Positions 1-8,321 of a DNA stretch of 38,633 nt are shown one piece after another. How positions within the stretch are numbered: the stretch's first letter is position 1; every line of letters starts with the position of its first letter. The notes under the pieces are model-generated. The model was not told the DNA's origin and did not search any database. It was given only the letters and a program-made list of their open reading frames with translations. A program made the translations under genes and the position numbers. This DNA comes from an uncultured Christensenella sp. GTDB lineage: Bacteria > Bacillota > Clostridia > Christensenellales > Borkfalkiaceae. The stretch covers positions 1 through 38,633 of the forward strand of contig CAJUCM010000018.1 of NCBI GenBank assembly GCA_910585235.1. The letters are read 5' to 3'.

Positions 1-2
1 AT

Positions 3-452
3 GCGCTCGGTATGATCGTTGACGTGTCGCACGGAAGCGATCAACTCGTCAAAGACGTTTTTTCCTGTGCGAAAAAACCCTTTATCGCAAGTCATTCGGG
101 CGCGCGTTCCGTATTCGATTGCGCGCGGAATCTTACGGACGAGGGCATTCGCTTGATCGCCGAAAGCGGCGGGGTCGTGGGACTTTATTTCTGCGCGGAT
201 TTCCTCTCTTCCGATCTGTCGCGGGAGGGGCAGAAAGCGGCGCTTCTTGCCCATGCAAAGGCGATCGTGAACGCGGGCGGGGAGGATTGCCTTGCGATCG
301 GGAGCGACTTCGACGGGATCCCCGAAAATCCGTACATAAAAAATCCGTCCGCGATCCCCGATTTTTTGTCCGCGCTTTCAAAGGAATTCGGGGAGAAGAG
401 AGCGGAAAAGTTTGCCCGTAAAAACTTTCTGAGAGTATTTTCAAAACTATAA
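3..452 (+). CDS. Membrane dipeptidase (peptidase M19), C-terminal part
   Basis: Partial gene: the frame is open from the window edge (Ala-Leu-Gly before the first Met), so the start lies outside. M19 enzymes are zinc-dependent dipeptidases of the renal dipeptidase family that cleave dipeptides, including some with a D-residue. The visible part has the family signatures GMIVDVSH, then ASHSGAR followed by RNLTDEGI, and the late metal/substrate motif IGSDFDGI. The fragment is about 150 residues, under half of the usual 310-400. The gene ends at a strong terminator shared with convergent rpmB. The family call is secure; the substrate and any membrane attachment cannot be judged from this part. 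Confidence 0.88.
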   Translation, partial: ALGMIVDVSHGSDQLVKDVFSCAKKPFIASHSGARSVFDCARNLTDEGIRLIAESGGVVGLYFCADFLSSDLSREGQKAALLAHAKAIVNAGGEDCLAIGSDFDGIPENPYIKNPSAIPDFLSALSKEFGEKRAEKFARKNFLRVFSKL

Positions 453-483
453 AAAAACACCCGCCGATAGGGCGGGTGTTTTT
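453..483 (+). terminator. Bidirectional terminator between the dipeptidase gene and rpmB
   Basis: A perfect 10-bp stem (456-465 with 471-480) has a 5-nt loop and A-run/T-run flanks on both sides. It directly follows the dipeptidase stop and the convergent rpmB stop, so it can end both transcripts. Confidence 0.9.
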
Positions 484-493
484 GAAAACGTGC

Positions 494-682
494 TTAAACT
501 CTCTCTACTTTATCGCTTTTGAGGCATCTTGCGCAGACGTAATCATTGACCTGTTTTCCGTCTTTTTTATAAGTTACCTTCTGAACGTTTGCCTGAAACG
601 TTCTCTTCGTCTTGCGGTGGGAGTGGGACACGTTGTTGCCCGCTACCTGACCTTTCCCGCATACGCTGCATACTCTCGACAT
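494..682 (-). CDS. rpmB: 50S ribosomal protein L28
   Basis: Structural protein of the large ribosomal subunit, 62 residues from MSRVCSVCGKG. It has two CxxC pairs (CSVC near the N-terminus, CARC near the C-terminus), so it is the zinc-binding form of L28. It also has the family HSHRKTKR segment. The start at 682 is chosen because GGAGG lies 8 nt upstream; an in-frame GTG three codons earlier overlaps that SD. It lies head-to-head with the Gls24-like gene, matching the rpmB-yloU-yloV neighbourhood of Bacillus, although here rpmB faces the other way, as it does there. Confidence 0.95.
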   Translation of the reverse strand: MSRVCSVCGKGQVAGNNVSHSHRKTKRTFQANVQKVTYKKDGKQVNDYVCARCLKSDKVERV

Positions 683-752
683 ATTGTTCACCTCCGCACG
701 GATATCATCTTAATAAGGCGCGAAACAACACGTTGCGCCATTCAACGGCAAT

Positions 753-781
753 ATAATATCATTTCAGGAAAAAAAAAGCAA
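753..781 (-). promoter_or_regulatory. Promoter of rpmB
   Basis: On the minus strand TTGCTT (781-776) is followed after 17 nt by TATTAT (758-753). This predicts a transcript start near 746 and a leader of about 63 nt. Confidence 0.65.
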
Positions 782-842
782 TTAAAAAGGCGGGTGTAAT
801 GCCGATTTTTTTAGGAAAATCTCATTTTTTTTCAAATTTCGC

Positions 843-871
843 TTGCAAAAACTTTCTATATGGGGTAAAAT
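843..871 (+). promoter_or_regulatory. Promoter of the Gls24-like / fakA operon
   Basis: TTGCAA (843-848), a 17-nt spacer and TAAAAT (866-871) lie 28 nt before the start codon, with an AGGAGA SD in between. Confidence 0.7.
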
Positions 872-899
872 ATAGCATAGATAATTAGGAGAGTTCTAT

Positions 900-1250
900 A
901 TGTCGGTCAGCACAAGCAACGCATACGGAAAATTTTCAATATCCGACATTGCAATCGCAAAAGTCGCGTCGCAGGCTACGGTGGAAAGTTACGGCATCGT
1001 GGATACCGTTTCGCGCCGTTTTACCGATACGCTCGCCGAATTACTCAAACGAGACGCGGGAGGCAAGGGCGTGAAGATTACCACGTCCGGAAACCGTATC
1101 TTCATCGACGTTTACGTCCTCATCAAGTACGGCGTGTCCATCGAGGCAGTTGCCGAAGCATTGAAAGAATCGGTGAAGTATAAAGTAGAACACTTTACGG
1201 GTATGATTGTTGACACCGTAAACGTGAACATTGTCGGTTTGAAAATTTAA
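900..1250 (+). CDS. Asp23/Gls24 family protein (YloU-like)
   Basis: Small cytoplasmic protein of 116 residues in the Asp23/Gls24 (DUF322) family. Members are linked to envelope stress or alkaline shock, and the exact activity is not settled. The sequence fits throughout: an N-terminal ISDIAIAKVASQATVESYGI segment, then a mixed alpha/beta region ending in VNVNIVGLKI. An AGGAGA SD precedes the ATG. It is followed after 42 nt by fakA with no terminator between. Asp23-like and fakA (YloU-YloV) genes are paired in many Firmicutes, so they are probably co-transcribed. Confidence 0.9.
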   Translation: MSVSTSNAYGKFSISDIAIAKVASQATVESYGIVDTVSRRFTDTLAELLKRDAGGKGVKITTSGNRIFIDVYVLIKYGVSIEAVAEALKESVKYKVEHFTGMIVDTVNVNIVGLKI

Positions 1251-1292
1251 CTCTCGTCTCCGCGTATTCATTAAAATTATGAGGAGCATTCC

Positions 1293-2957
1293 ATGCAGAA
1301 AACGATAAATTGCGCGACGTTCCGCAAAATGGTTTTGGTCGGCGCAAAAATGCTTGATAATAATCGCGCGAAAGTTGACGCGCTCAACGTATTCCCCGTT
1401 CCCGACGGCGATACGGGTACGAATATGTCGCTTACCATTCAATCGGCGGTCAAAGAGCTTTCGGCTTGTACCAACAACGGTTTTTCCGAAGTTTGCGACT
1501 GTATTTCCAAGGGCGCGCTGAAAGGCGCAAGAGGAAATTCGGGCGTCATTCTTTCCCAGATTTTCAGAGGGATCTGTTCCGTCCTGCGTGAAAACAGGCA
1601 GGACAGCGTCGATACCAAAACGTTTGCAAAAGCAATGGAGGCGGGCACGAAAGTCGCTTATAACGCCGTTTCCATTCCCAAAGAGGGCACGATTCTGACC
1701 GTTGTGCGCATGATGAGCGAATATGCAGTCAAAGTCGCCGGCAGAAACAAAGATTTTGAAACGTTTCTCCCCGCCGTGATCGAAGAGGGCGACAAGGCGC
1801 TTGCCAAAACGCCCGAACTTCTCCCCGTACTCAAAAAAGCGGGCGTCGTCGATTCGGGCGGCGTAGGGCTTATGACGATCATGCGCGGGTTCCTTGCGGC
1901 GCTCATGGGCGACGAAATCGTCTCCGAAGTGCAGACGGAAGCCGCAAATTCCGTAAATTCTTCTGAATTCGGCGATAATTCCGATATTATCAATATGGAT
2001 CTGGGCGAGATCCAGTTTGCCTACTGCACCGAATTTTTTATCATTAACCTGAAAAAGAGCACGACGCTTGCCGATATTGACAAGTTGCGCGAAAATCTTA
2101 TGGGGATCGGCGACAGCGTGATCTGTATCGGCGATCTTGAAATGGTCAAGGTTCACGTTCATACGAACTGCCCCGGCGTTGCGCTCACTTACGCGCTCGA
2201 ACTCGGAGAACTCGACCGCCCCAAAATCGAGAATATGCTCGAACAGAACCGCGCGCTGAAAGCAAAGCGCGAGGCGGAGAAAAAGGATCAGGGTATGCTT
2301 GCCGTATGCGCGGGCGATGGGATTGAAGAGATTTTCAAGGATCTGTTCGTCGATCGCGTCATCAAGGGCGGTCAGACGATGAACCCTTCCGCATCCGACA
2401 TTGCGACCGCGGTGCAGAAGATCAACGCCGAGCACGTCTTTGTGTTCCCGAACAATAAAAATATTATTCTTGCGGCGGAACAGGCGCGCGCGCTCGTGGA
2501 AAACCGCACGATCCACGTCATTCCGACCAAGAATATTCCGCAGGGCTTTGCCGCGGCGCTTTCGTTCAGTCCCGAAGCGAGCGTTGAGGAGAATAAAACG
2601 AATATGATCCATGCGCTCGACAACGTGAAGTCCGGACAGGTCACGCACGCCGTCCGCACGACGAACGTCAACGGATTCAAGATCACCGAGGGCGACATCA
2701 TCGGTCTCGACGATAAAAAGATTCTCGCGAAAAGCGACAAGGACAAAAAGGACAATATCAGCGAAGCGGTTCTCAAACTGATCGAAAAACTCAAAGAGGA
2801 CTATCACGAAGTCATTACGCTGTATTACGGCGAGGGCGTGGAAGAGGCGGATGCTTCGGCGCTGGCGGAGCGGGTGCAGGAAACGTTCTCCGATTGCGAC
2901 GTGGATTGTCATTACGGCGGACAACCCGTATATTATTATCTGCTTTCTTTGGAATAA
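1293..2957 (+). CDS. fakA: Fatty acid kinase catalytic subunit FakA-like (DAK2 domain)
   Basis: 554 residues, the usual size for FakA/YloV. FakA phosphorylates fatty acids bound to a FakB (DegV-like) partner so that exogenous fatty acids can enter phospholipid synthesis. The N-terminal DhaL/DAK2 kinase domain (about residues 8-200) carries PVPDGDTGTNM, whose Asp38 and Asp40 match the Mg-nucleotide ligands of the family. GARGNSGVILSQ follows. The middle and C-terminal regions match the long YloV form. A GAGGAG SD precedes the ATG and a terminator follows directly. No fakB gene is in the window, so the partner must be elsewhere. Confidence 0.92.
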   Translation: MQKTINCATFRKMVLVGAKMLDNNRAKVDALNVFPVPDGDTGTNMSLTIQSAVKELSACTNNGFSEVCDCISKGALKGARGNSGVILSQIFRGICSVLRENRQDSVDTKTFAKAMEAGTKVAYNAVSIPKEGTILTVVRMMSEYAVKVAGRNKDFETFLPAVIEEGDKALAKTPELLPVLKKAGVVDSGGVGLMTIMRGFLAALMGDEIVSEVQTEAANSVNSSEFGDNSDIINMDLGEIQFAYCTEFFIINLKKSTTLADIDKLRENLMGIGDSVICIGDLEMVKVHVHTNCPGVALTYALELGELDRPKIENMLEQNRALKAKREAEKKDQGMLAVCAGDGIEEIFKDLFVDRVIKGGQTMNPSASDIATAVQKINAEHVFVFPNNKNIILAAEQARALVENRTIHVIPTKNIPQGFAAALSFSPEASVEENKTNMIHALDNVKSGQVTHAVRTTNVNGFKITEGDIIGLDDKKILAKSDKDKKDNISEAVLKLIEKLKEDYHEVITLYYGEGVEEADASALAERVQETFSDCDVDCHYGGQPVYYYLLSLE

Positions 2958-2964
2958 GCAAATA

Positions 2965-2995
2965 AAAAAGAGCGGGGAGAACCGCTCTTTTTTTG
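2965..2995 (+). terminator. Terminator after fakA
   Basis: An 11-bp perfect stem (2965-2975 with 2982-2992), a 6-nt loop and a T-run. It separates fakA from recG, so recG should have its own promoter. Confidence 0.9.
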
Positions 2996-3068
2996 TGCGG
3001 AAACGAAGTGCGTTTATTGATAATTATATTATAATATATTGAAATATAATTTATAAAAATCAAATATA

Positions 3069-5069
3069 ATGAATATCGAGCAATTGGCGGGCATAGGAGA
3101 AAAGCACGCAAAGGATTTTAAGAAGTTGGGCATTGAAAATACGGCGCAGTTGGCGGCGTATTTTCCGCGCGCCTATCTCGATATGACGAACCGCGTTTCG
3201 GTATTCTCCGTCTATCACAACGAGCTTGCGCTCGTCGCCTGCACGCTCACTTACGTCGAGCCCGTGCGCTATGCGGGACGGCTGAAAACGGTGCGCGCGC
3301 ACCTCGTGCAGGACGGCAGAAATTTTACCGCCGTCTGGTTCAATATGCCGTATATTGCAAAGCGGTTAAAGGCGGGCGAGTATCTCTTTTACGGAAGAGT
3401 GAACAACAAATACGGGCAGGTCTCTCTGGTGAATCCCTCGTTTGAGCCGCTGGGCAGCGTTTCGCGGCTCAAAGGGCTTGTCCCCGTTTACGGGCTCTGC
3501 GGAAATTTAACGCAGAAGACCGTCCGCGACGCGGTGCAGAGGGCGCTTAAAATCGAAGATCATATTTCGATCATTCCCGCCGATCTGCGCAAAAAATATG
3601 CGCTTTCGCCCTTGAATCAGGCTTATTTTGCCGTTCACGCGCCCAAAACGCAGAAAGAGGCGCGGGATTCGGCGGAACGGATCGCAATAGAAGAGTATTT
3701 TACGCTTGTTTCGGCGTTCAAACTCATCAAAGGCGACAGAAAGGAAGCGCGGGGCAGAGTTTACGGCGTGACGGAGCGGGAAGTCGCGGAATTTGAAAAA
3801 CGCTTTCCGTTTGAATTTACGAAAGGTCAAGAGGAGGCGGTGCGGGCGATCTATCATAACGTGACTTCGCCCGTCAGAATGAACCGGCTTTTGCAGGGCG
3901 ACGTCGGCAGCGGAAAGACGGCGGTGGCACTCACCGGCATTTTTATGGCTCTTAAAAGCGGATTTCAGGCGGCGTATCTCTCCCCGACGGAAGTTTTGGC
4001 GGAACAGAATTTCCGCCTTCTTACAAAAACGTTTCCCGAATACAGGGTGGCGTATCTTGCGGGATCGTGTACCGCAAAGGAAAAGCGGGAAATAAAAGCC
4101 GCTCTGCAAGCGGGGGAATACGACGTGCTCTGCGGTACGCACGCGGTCTTGCAAGGCGACGTCGTGTTCCGTGATCTTGCGTTCTGCGTGTGCGACGAAC
4201 AGCATCGTTTCGGGGTAGCGCAGCGCAATATATTGAGCGAAAAAGGAGAGAATGTTGACGTTTTGGTGATGTCCGCAACGCCTATTCCGAGAACGCTTTC
4301 CCTCATTTTTTACGGCGATCTCGATATTACCGTCATCAAGGATAAACCGCTCGGAAGAAAAGAAATTTCCACCTCGATCATTCCCGCCTATAAATACGAC
4401 GATATGCTCGCCTATATCGCGGCGGAGACGAAAAAGGGAAGGCAGGCGTATTTTGTCTGTTCCAAAATCGACGATGAAGAGGGGCAGGTGACGAGCGTGA
4501 AAGAGCTGTTTGAAGAATTGCGGGGAAGGCTTCCTTCCGTTCGGTTCGCGCTCCTGCACGGGCGCATGAAAGAGAAGGAAAAGACGGAGATCATGTCGGC
4601 GTTCAAACGCAAGGAATACGACTGCCTCGTTTCGACGACGGTCATCGAAGTGGGCGTGGACGTACCTTCGGCAACGATCATGGCGATCTATAATGCGGAG
4701 CGGTTCGGGCTTTCGCAGTTGCATCAGCTCCGCGGGCGCGTCGGCAGAGGCGAAGATAAAAGCTATTGTTTTCTGCTCGTCGGTTCCGAAACGGAAGCGG
4801 CGTACGAGAGGCTGAAACTTTTCAAGAACACGAACGACGGATTCGAGCTTGCCGAACGCGATCTCGAAATGCGGGGCGGGGGCGACTTTTTGGGAACGCG
4901 CCAGAGCGGAAGATTTTTAAGCGAGATCAAAAATCTGCGCTATCCGAAAGAAGCGGTATTTTTGGCGAAACAGCTCTCCGACGAGGCGTTTGAAAGGGGA
5001 GATCTTACCGAAATCCGCGCCGCCGCGCTCAGAAAATACGAGAGTCTGAAAGACGTCGTTCTCAATTAA
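3069..5069 (+). CDS. recG: ATP-dependent DNA helicase RecG
   Basis: Superfamily 2 helicase of 666 residues that remodels stalled replication forks and branched recombination intermediates. The N-terminal wedge region begins with a helix-hairpin-like IGEKHAKDFKKLGI. Helicase motifs are intact: Walker A GDVGSGKT (277-284), DEQH box (376-379), then HGRM, TTVIEVGVDVPSA and QLRGRVGRG. The N-terminus matches the family, so the start is probably right, yet no SD precedes it: the upstream 50 nt are almost pure A+T with several TATAAT-like boxes. A TATAAT at 3045-3050 would give a leader of only about 12 nt. A terminator follows immediately. Confidence 0.95.
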   Translation: MNIEQLAGIGEKHAKDFKKLGIENTAQLAAYFPRAYLDMTNRVSVFSVYHNELALVACTLTYVEPVRYAGRLKTVRAHLVQDGRNFTAVWFNMPYIAKRLKAGEYLFYGRVNNKYGQVSLVNPSFEPLGSVSRLKGLVPVYGLCGNLTQKTVRDAVQRALKIEDHISIIPADLRKKYALSPLNQAYFAVHAPKTQKEARDSAERIAIEEYFTLVSAFKLIKGDRKEARGRVYGVTEREVAEFEKRFPFEFTKGQEEAVRAIYHNVTSPVRMNRLLQGDVGSGKTAVALTGIFMALKSGFQAAYLSPTEVLAEQNFRLLTKTFPEYRVAYLAGSCTAKEKREIKAALQAGEYDVLCGTHAVLQGDVVFRDLAFCVCDEQHRFGVAQRNILSEKGENVDVLVMSATPIPRTLSLIFYGDLDITVIKDKPLGRKEISTSIIPAYKYDDMLAYIAAETKKGRQAYFVCSKIDDEEGQVTSVKELFEELRGRLPSVRFALLHGRMKEKEKTEIMSAFKRKEYDCLVSTTVIEVGVDVPSATIMAIYNAERFGLSQLHQLRGRVGRGEDKSYCFLLVGSETEAAYERLKLFKNTNDGFELAERDLEMRGGGDFLGTRQSGRFLSEIKNLRYPKEAVFLAKQLSDEAFERGDLTEIRAAALRKYESLKDVVLN

Positions 5070-5100
5070 AAAATCCACCCCGTCAAGGGTGGATTTTTTA
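5067..5100 (+). terminator. Bidirectional terminator between recG and the GH127 gene
   Basis: A perfect 14-bp stem (5067-5080 with 5087-5100) with a 6-nt loop. The stem includes the recG stop codon and has A-run/T-run edges, so it serves both convergent genes. Confidence 0.9.
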
Positions 5101-5112
5101 ATTGCCGTTTTG

Positions 5113-8100
5113 TTATGCAAACAGGATCTGAATATATGCAAGATTGATGCAGAGATCGTCGGAAGCAATGTCGAGCGTCAGCTCTCCGTTCGTTACGGTG
5201 ACCGTAAAGCTAAGCTCCTCATTGACTGCGCCGTTTGTGATTTTCGTTTCGCCGTTTGCTTTGACGATAGGATTTTTGGAGACGCCCCACGGGTCGGTAA
5301 AGTATAGCTTCACCGTATAAGTTCCGTTTTCCAACTCGAATTTGTAGCCGAGTTTGCGGGCGAGATTGCTTTCAAACTGGTTTTTCGTGTAGCGGTTGGA
5401 GACGGTTTTTTCTACGCCGTCGCCCGCAATTTGCTCGTTCGCCCAGGTGCTGTTTGTGAAAGCGCCCTGCGGCGTTGCGCCCGACCAGGTTTGATTGTAT
5501 CCGTCAACGATTCCCCACATTTTACCCGTGAAGGGGTCTTTTCCGTAGGCTTGTTCGGTGACGGACTGGTACGTTCCGAACAGATCGCCCTCGCTGAGCG
5601 TATATACGTCGAAGTCGCCGCAATCCACGAAGTAGGCGACTTTTTTGTCCTGCGCCGCGGGGTTGAAGGCGCGCTTTTGCGAATAGATATAGGAGCATAC
5701 CCGCGCCGACGCCGCGCCGCTTACGCCGCTGAACGTGATCGGAAGAACGACGGCTTTCGCGCTCTGTGTATCGTTGATCTCGTAGCTGATTTCCTGCGCC
5801 GTTGCGGCAAGGGAAGAGGGGATTTCGATACTGACGCTGTACATTTCGCTTGCACCGTCGTAGTTGAGGGTCTTACTGTAAAGCGTCGTATTGCCCGATT
5901 TGATGAGAATGCTCTTGCCGTTGTCTGCCTTTGCAAAGGAAACGACGAGGCGGTTCTGCGCCTTCGGATCGGCGATCATGCGGTAGGTGAACGATCCGCC
6001 CGCGTTTGCCGCGCGCGTCGTGCCGAGCGTGGGAACATTCTGCGCGCCCGTGGTGTTTGTCTCCTGCATATTGTGGAGCGTGTCGTTTTCGTACTGCCCG
6101 TAGCCGGGTTGAACGGTGTCCTGCGTGTTCCAGGTCCAGGGTACGACCTCTTCTCTGACTTCCTCGGCGGTGAATTTGAAATAGATGCCGTAGCGCTGTT
6201 GATACTGGCGGAAGTGATAAGAATAGATGAGCGTGCCGTTGTTGCATTGCAGAGTGAATTGATTGTTTTCACCCTTGACGAGAAGATCGTTGATATTGTC
6301 GCGGAACGCTTCGAGACTGCCTGTATTGACGGAATAAGTTTTGTTTCCGATCGGCGTCTGCGGGATCGAAACGTTCACGCCCGTCGTCGTTTGATCCATG
6401 TTCTCCGTGCCGAGTTCCGCAGAGAGGACAAAGGGACCGTATCGGAATGCGAAAACGTCCTCGCCGTCGGGCAGATCGTATGCAACGATTGTTTTTTCAA
6501 GATCGATTTTTACGTCGTCGCCCGCTTTGACGTCCACCGAGACAAAGCTGTTCTTTTCCTGAATCTCCACATTTTTGCCGTTGACGCGAACGGAGAACGA
6601 TTTCGTCCAGTCGGGTTTTCTCAGGCGGAGAACGGTGCTTCCGCTGTCGATATGGATTTTAACTTCGTCGGAATTTTCAAGGTCGGCTGTCTGCGTCAGC
6701 GAAACGCTGTCCGAACGGTAGGAGGAGCCGATATACAGGGAGACGTATACGGAATTTTCCGTTTCATAATAGATACTGTCGTTGAGCTTTGTAAAGCTCT
6801 CCATTCCGCTTCCCGTACAGCACCAGAAGTGATTCGTTTCGGAGGAATATACCTTGAAATATCCCGTCGCCATGGGCTGGAAGTAGGTCGTCATGCCCGT
6901 TTCGGGATTCTGCGACGAGAGGATCGCATTGTAATAGGTGTTTTCGTAGAAGTCGAGGTAGCGCTTGTCGTGCGTGATCGTAAAGAGCGTGCGGGAGAGT
7001 TTGAGCATATTGTATGTGTTGCAGGTCTCGCAGTTTGCGTTCGTGCGCTCGCGGTTCAATACGTCGTCCTGTCCGAAATGCTCCCATTCCGAGTTTCCGC
7101 CCGTGACGTAGGTATGGTGATCGACGACGTAATCCCAGAAATTTTCTGCGGTTTCGAGATAATCGTATGCGTCGATTTCTTTTCCGCCGATCGTCTTACC
7201 GTCGCAGGTCACATAGCGGTTGAGTGCGCCGATGACTTTGGGAATGGTCGTGTTCGCGTGCAGACCGTCGAGGTAGTTACGGGGCGCCGTTCTGATTTTC
7301 GTAAAGAGCGTCTCCTCGTCGAACTTATGCGCCGCGACCGCGTATTTCTCTTCGCCCGTGAGCGCATAGAGGGTATAAAGACTGTCGTTCATGCCGCCGT
7401 ATTCCGCTTTGAGTACGGTTGCCTGCGTCGCCGACGACCAGGCGTTTACGCGGTTATAGACCCAGTCGCCGAGACCTACGGCGACCGTCTTTGCGGTCTC
7501 GTTGCCCGTCAGCGTATAAACGTCGATGAGTCCCTGCAAGATCTTGTGCATGGTGTACCAGGGGACCCAGACTTTTCCGACGACGAAGCCGTTCCCGTCT
7601 TTTTCCACGGCGTCGAACTGGGATTCGATCGAAGTCGCGCCGGCTGCCGCCGAGGCGCCCCAGAGAAAGCCCGCCTTTGCGCCCGCGGTCACGGCGTTAT
7701 CCTGACAGCGTTTCAGTTCGTTTACGATATGCGTGATTTTTTCGGCAAATTCCGCTTTGGTATTCTCTCCGGTTTCGGGGGTGTTCGCGTTTGCGTAGCC
7801 CTGTGCGAGCGCGGAGAGGTAGTGCCCTAAAATATGTCCTCCGATGAGCGCGCCCTCCCATTGTCCGCCGTAAGCGGAGGAGGCAAGCGGTTCTAACTTT
7901 GCGTTCCTGTGGAACCAGTAGAGAAGTTTATCCCCGTCGAGCGTATCGAGAAGATATTTGCGTTCTTTTTCCATTCCGTTGAGCGTATAGGCGTCGGAAA
8001 GGGTGACGCGGTCAAGTCCCGTAAACGCGATCTCGCCTGCGTCCTGCGTCGTCGATTGTTTCATGCTCGCTCCGTCCTCCGGTGCGGAATCGTTACAGCC

Positions 8101-8184
8101 CGCCATGATCCCCAGTGTGAAAGGGACACAAAGTAAGGCGGCAAGTACCGCATTCCGTTTTTTGAATCTGCCTTTTTGTTTCAT
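5113..8184 (-). CDS. Secreted GH127-type beta-L-arabinofuranosidase-like lipoprotein
   Basis: 1023 residues with a lipoprotein signal (lipobox IMAGC, Cys30), so probably anchored outside the membrane. The main domain (about 55-690) is the glycoside hydrolase 127/DUF1680 family, which releases beta-L-arabinofuranose from plant glycans. The cysteine-based catalytic site is visible: CETC (385-388) and WCC (Cys455, Cys456) match the zinc ligands and nucleophile region of HypBA1-type enzymes, and SEWEHF (366-370) offers a likely acid/base Glu. After it come an Ig-like stretch (about 700-830) and a malectin-like carbohydrate-binding domain (about 850-1022). It is divergent from an AraC regulator, which probably controls it. 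The exact sugar linkage is inferred. Confidence 0.88.
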   Translation of the reverse strand: MKQKGRFKKRNAVLAALLCVPFTLGIMAGCNDSAPEDGASMKQSTTQDAGEIAFTGLDRVTLSDAYTLNGMEKERKYLLDTLDGDKLLYWFHRNAKLEPLASSAYGGQWEGALIGGHILGHYLSALAQGYANANTPETGENTKAEFAEKITHIVNELKRCQDNAVTAGAKAGFLWGASAAAGATSIESQFDAVEKDGNGFVVGKVWVPWYTMHKILQGLIDVYTLTGNETAKTVAVGLGDWVYNRVNAWSSATQATVLKAEYGGMNDSLYTLYALTGEEKYAVAAHKFDEETLFTKIRTAPRNYLDGLHANTTIPKVIGALNRYVTCDGKTIGGKEIDAYDYLETAENFWDYVVDHHTYVTGGNSEWEHFGQDDVLNRERTNANCETCNTYNMLKLSRTLFTITHDKRYLDFYENTYYNAILSSQNPETGMTTYFQPMATGYFKVYSSETNHFWCCTGSGMESFTKLNDSIYYETENSVYVSLYIGSSYRSDSVSLTQTADLENSDEVKIHIDSGSTVLRLRKPDWTKSFSVRVNGKNVEIQEKNSFVSVDVKAGDDVKIDLEKTIVAYDLPDGEDVFAFRYGPFVLSAELGTENMDQTTTGVNVSIPQTPIGNKTYSVNTGSLEAFRDNINDLLVKGENNQFTLQCNNGTLIYSYHFRQYQQRYGIYFKFTAEEVREEVVPWTWNTQDTVQPGYGQYENDTLHNMQETNTTGAQNVPTLGTTRAANAGGSFTYRMIADPKAQNRLVVSFAKADNGKSILIKSGNTTLYSKTLNYDGASEMYSVSIEIPSSLAATAQEISYEINDTQSAKAVVLPITFSGVSGAASARVCSYIYSQKRAFNPAAQDKKVAYFVDCGDFDVYTLSEGDLFGTYQSVTEQAYGKDPFTGKMWGIVDGYNQTWSGATPQGAFTNSTWANEQIAGDGVEKTVSNRYTKNQFESNLARKLGYKFELENGTYTVKLYFTDPWGVSKNPIVKANGETKITNGAVNEELSFTVTVTNGELTLDIASDDLCINLAYIQILFA

Positions 8185-8227
8185 TGTTTCATTTTCCCCC
8201 GTTATTCGGTTTTTTCGGTTCAGAAAC

Positions 8228-8256
8228 TTGTGAACTTCAAAACTTTATGATATAAT
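8228..8256 (+). promoter_or_regulatory. Promoter of the AraC regulator next to the GH127 gene
   Basis: TTGTGA (8228-8233), a 17-nt spacer and TATAAT (8251-8256). The predicted transcript start is near 8263, giving a leader of about 59 nt. Confidence 0.65.
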
Positions 8257-8262
8257 CATAGT

Positions 8263-8292
8263 AGAATAAACGGCTTGAAAATACAATTTCAA
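8263..8292 (-). promoter_or_regulatory. Possible promoter of the GH127 gene
   Basis: On the minus strand TTGAAA (8292-8287), an 18-nt spacer and TATTCT (8268-8263). It is a weaker match than its divergent partner, as expected for a promoter that needs an activator. It lies beside the AraC gene promoter. Confidence 0.4.
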
Positions 8293-8321
8293 ATCGGCAT
8301 ATATAGGTGTAAAAAAGTAAG

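Noticed and set aside
1041..2924. A 627-codon open frame on the minus strand opposite fakA
   Set aside because: It is antisense to the clear FakA coding sequence, runs into the Gls24-like gene and has no family features.
5431..7830. A 799-codon open frame on the plus strand opposite the GH127 gene
   Set aside because: It lies wholly antisense to a gene with intact catalytic motifs, has an odd composition rich in Arg, Val and Phe, and shows no recognisable domain. Long antisense frames are expected from the codon bias.
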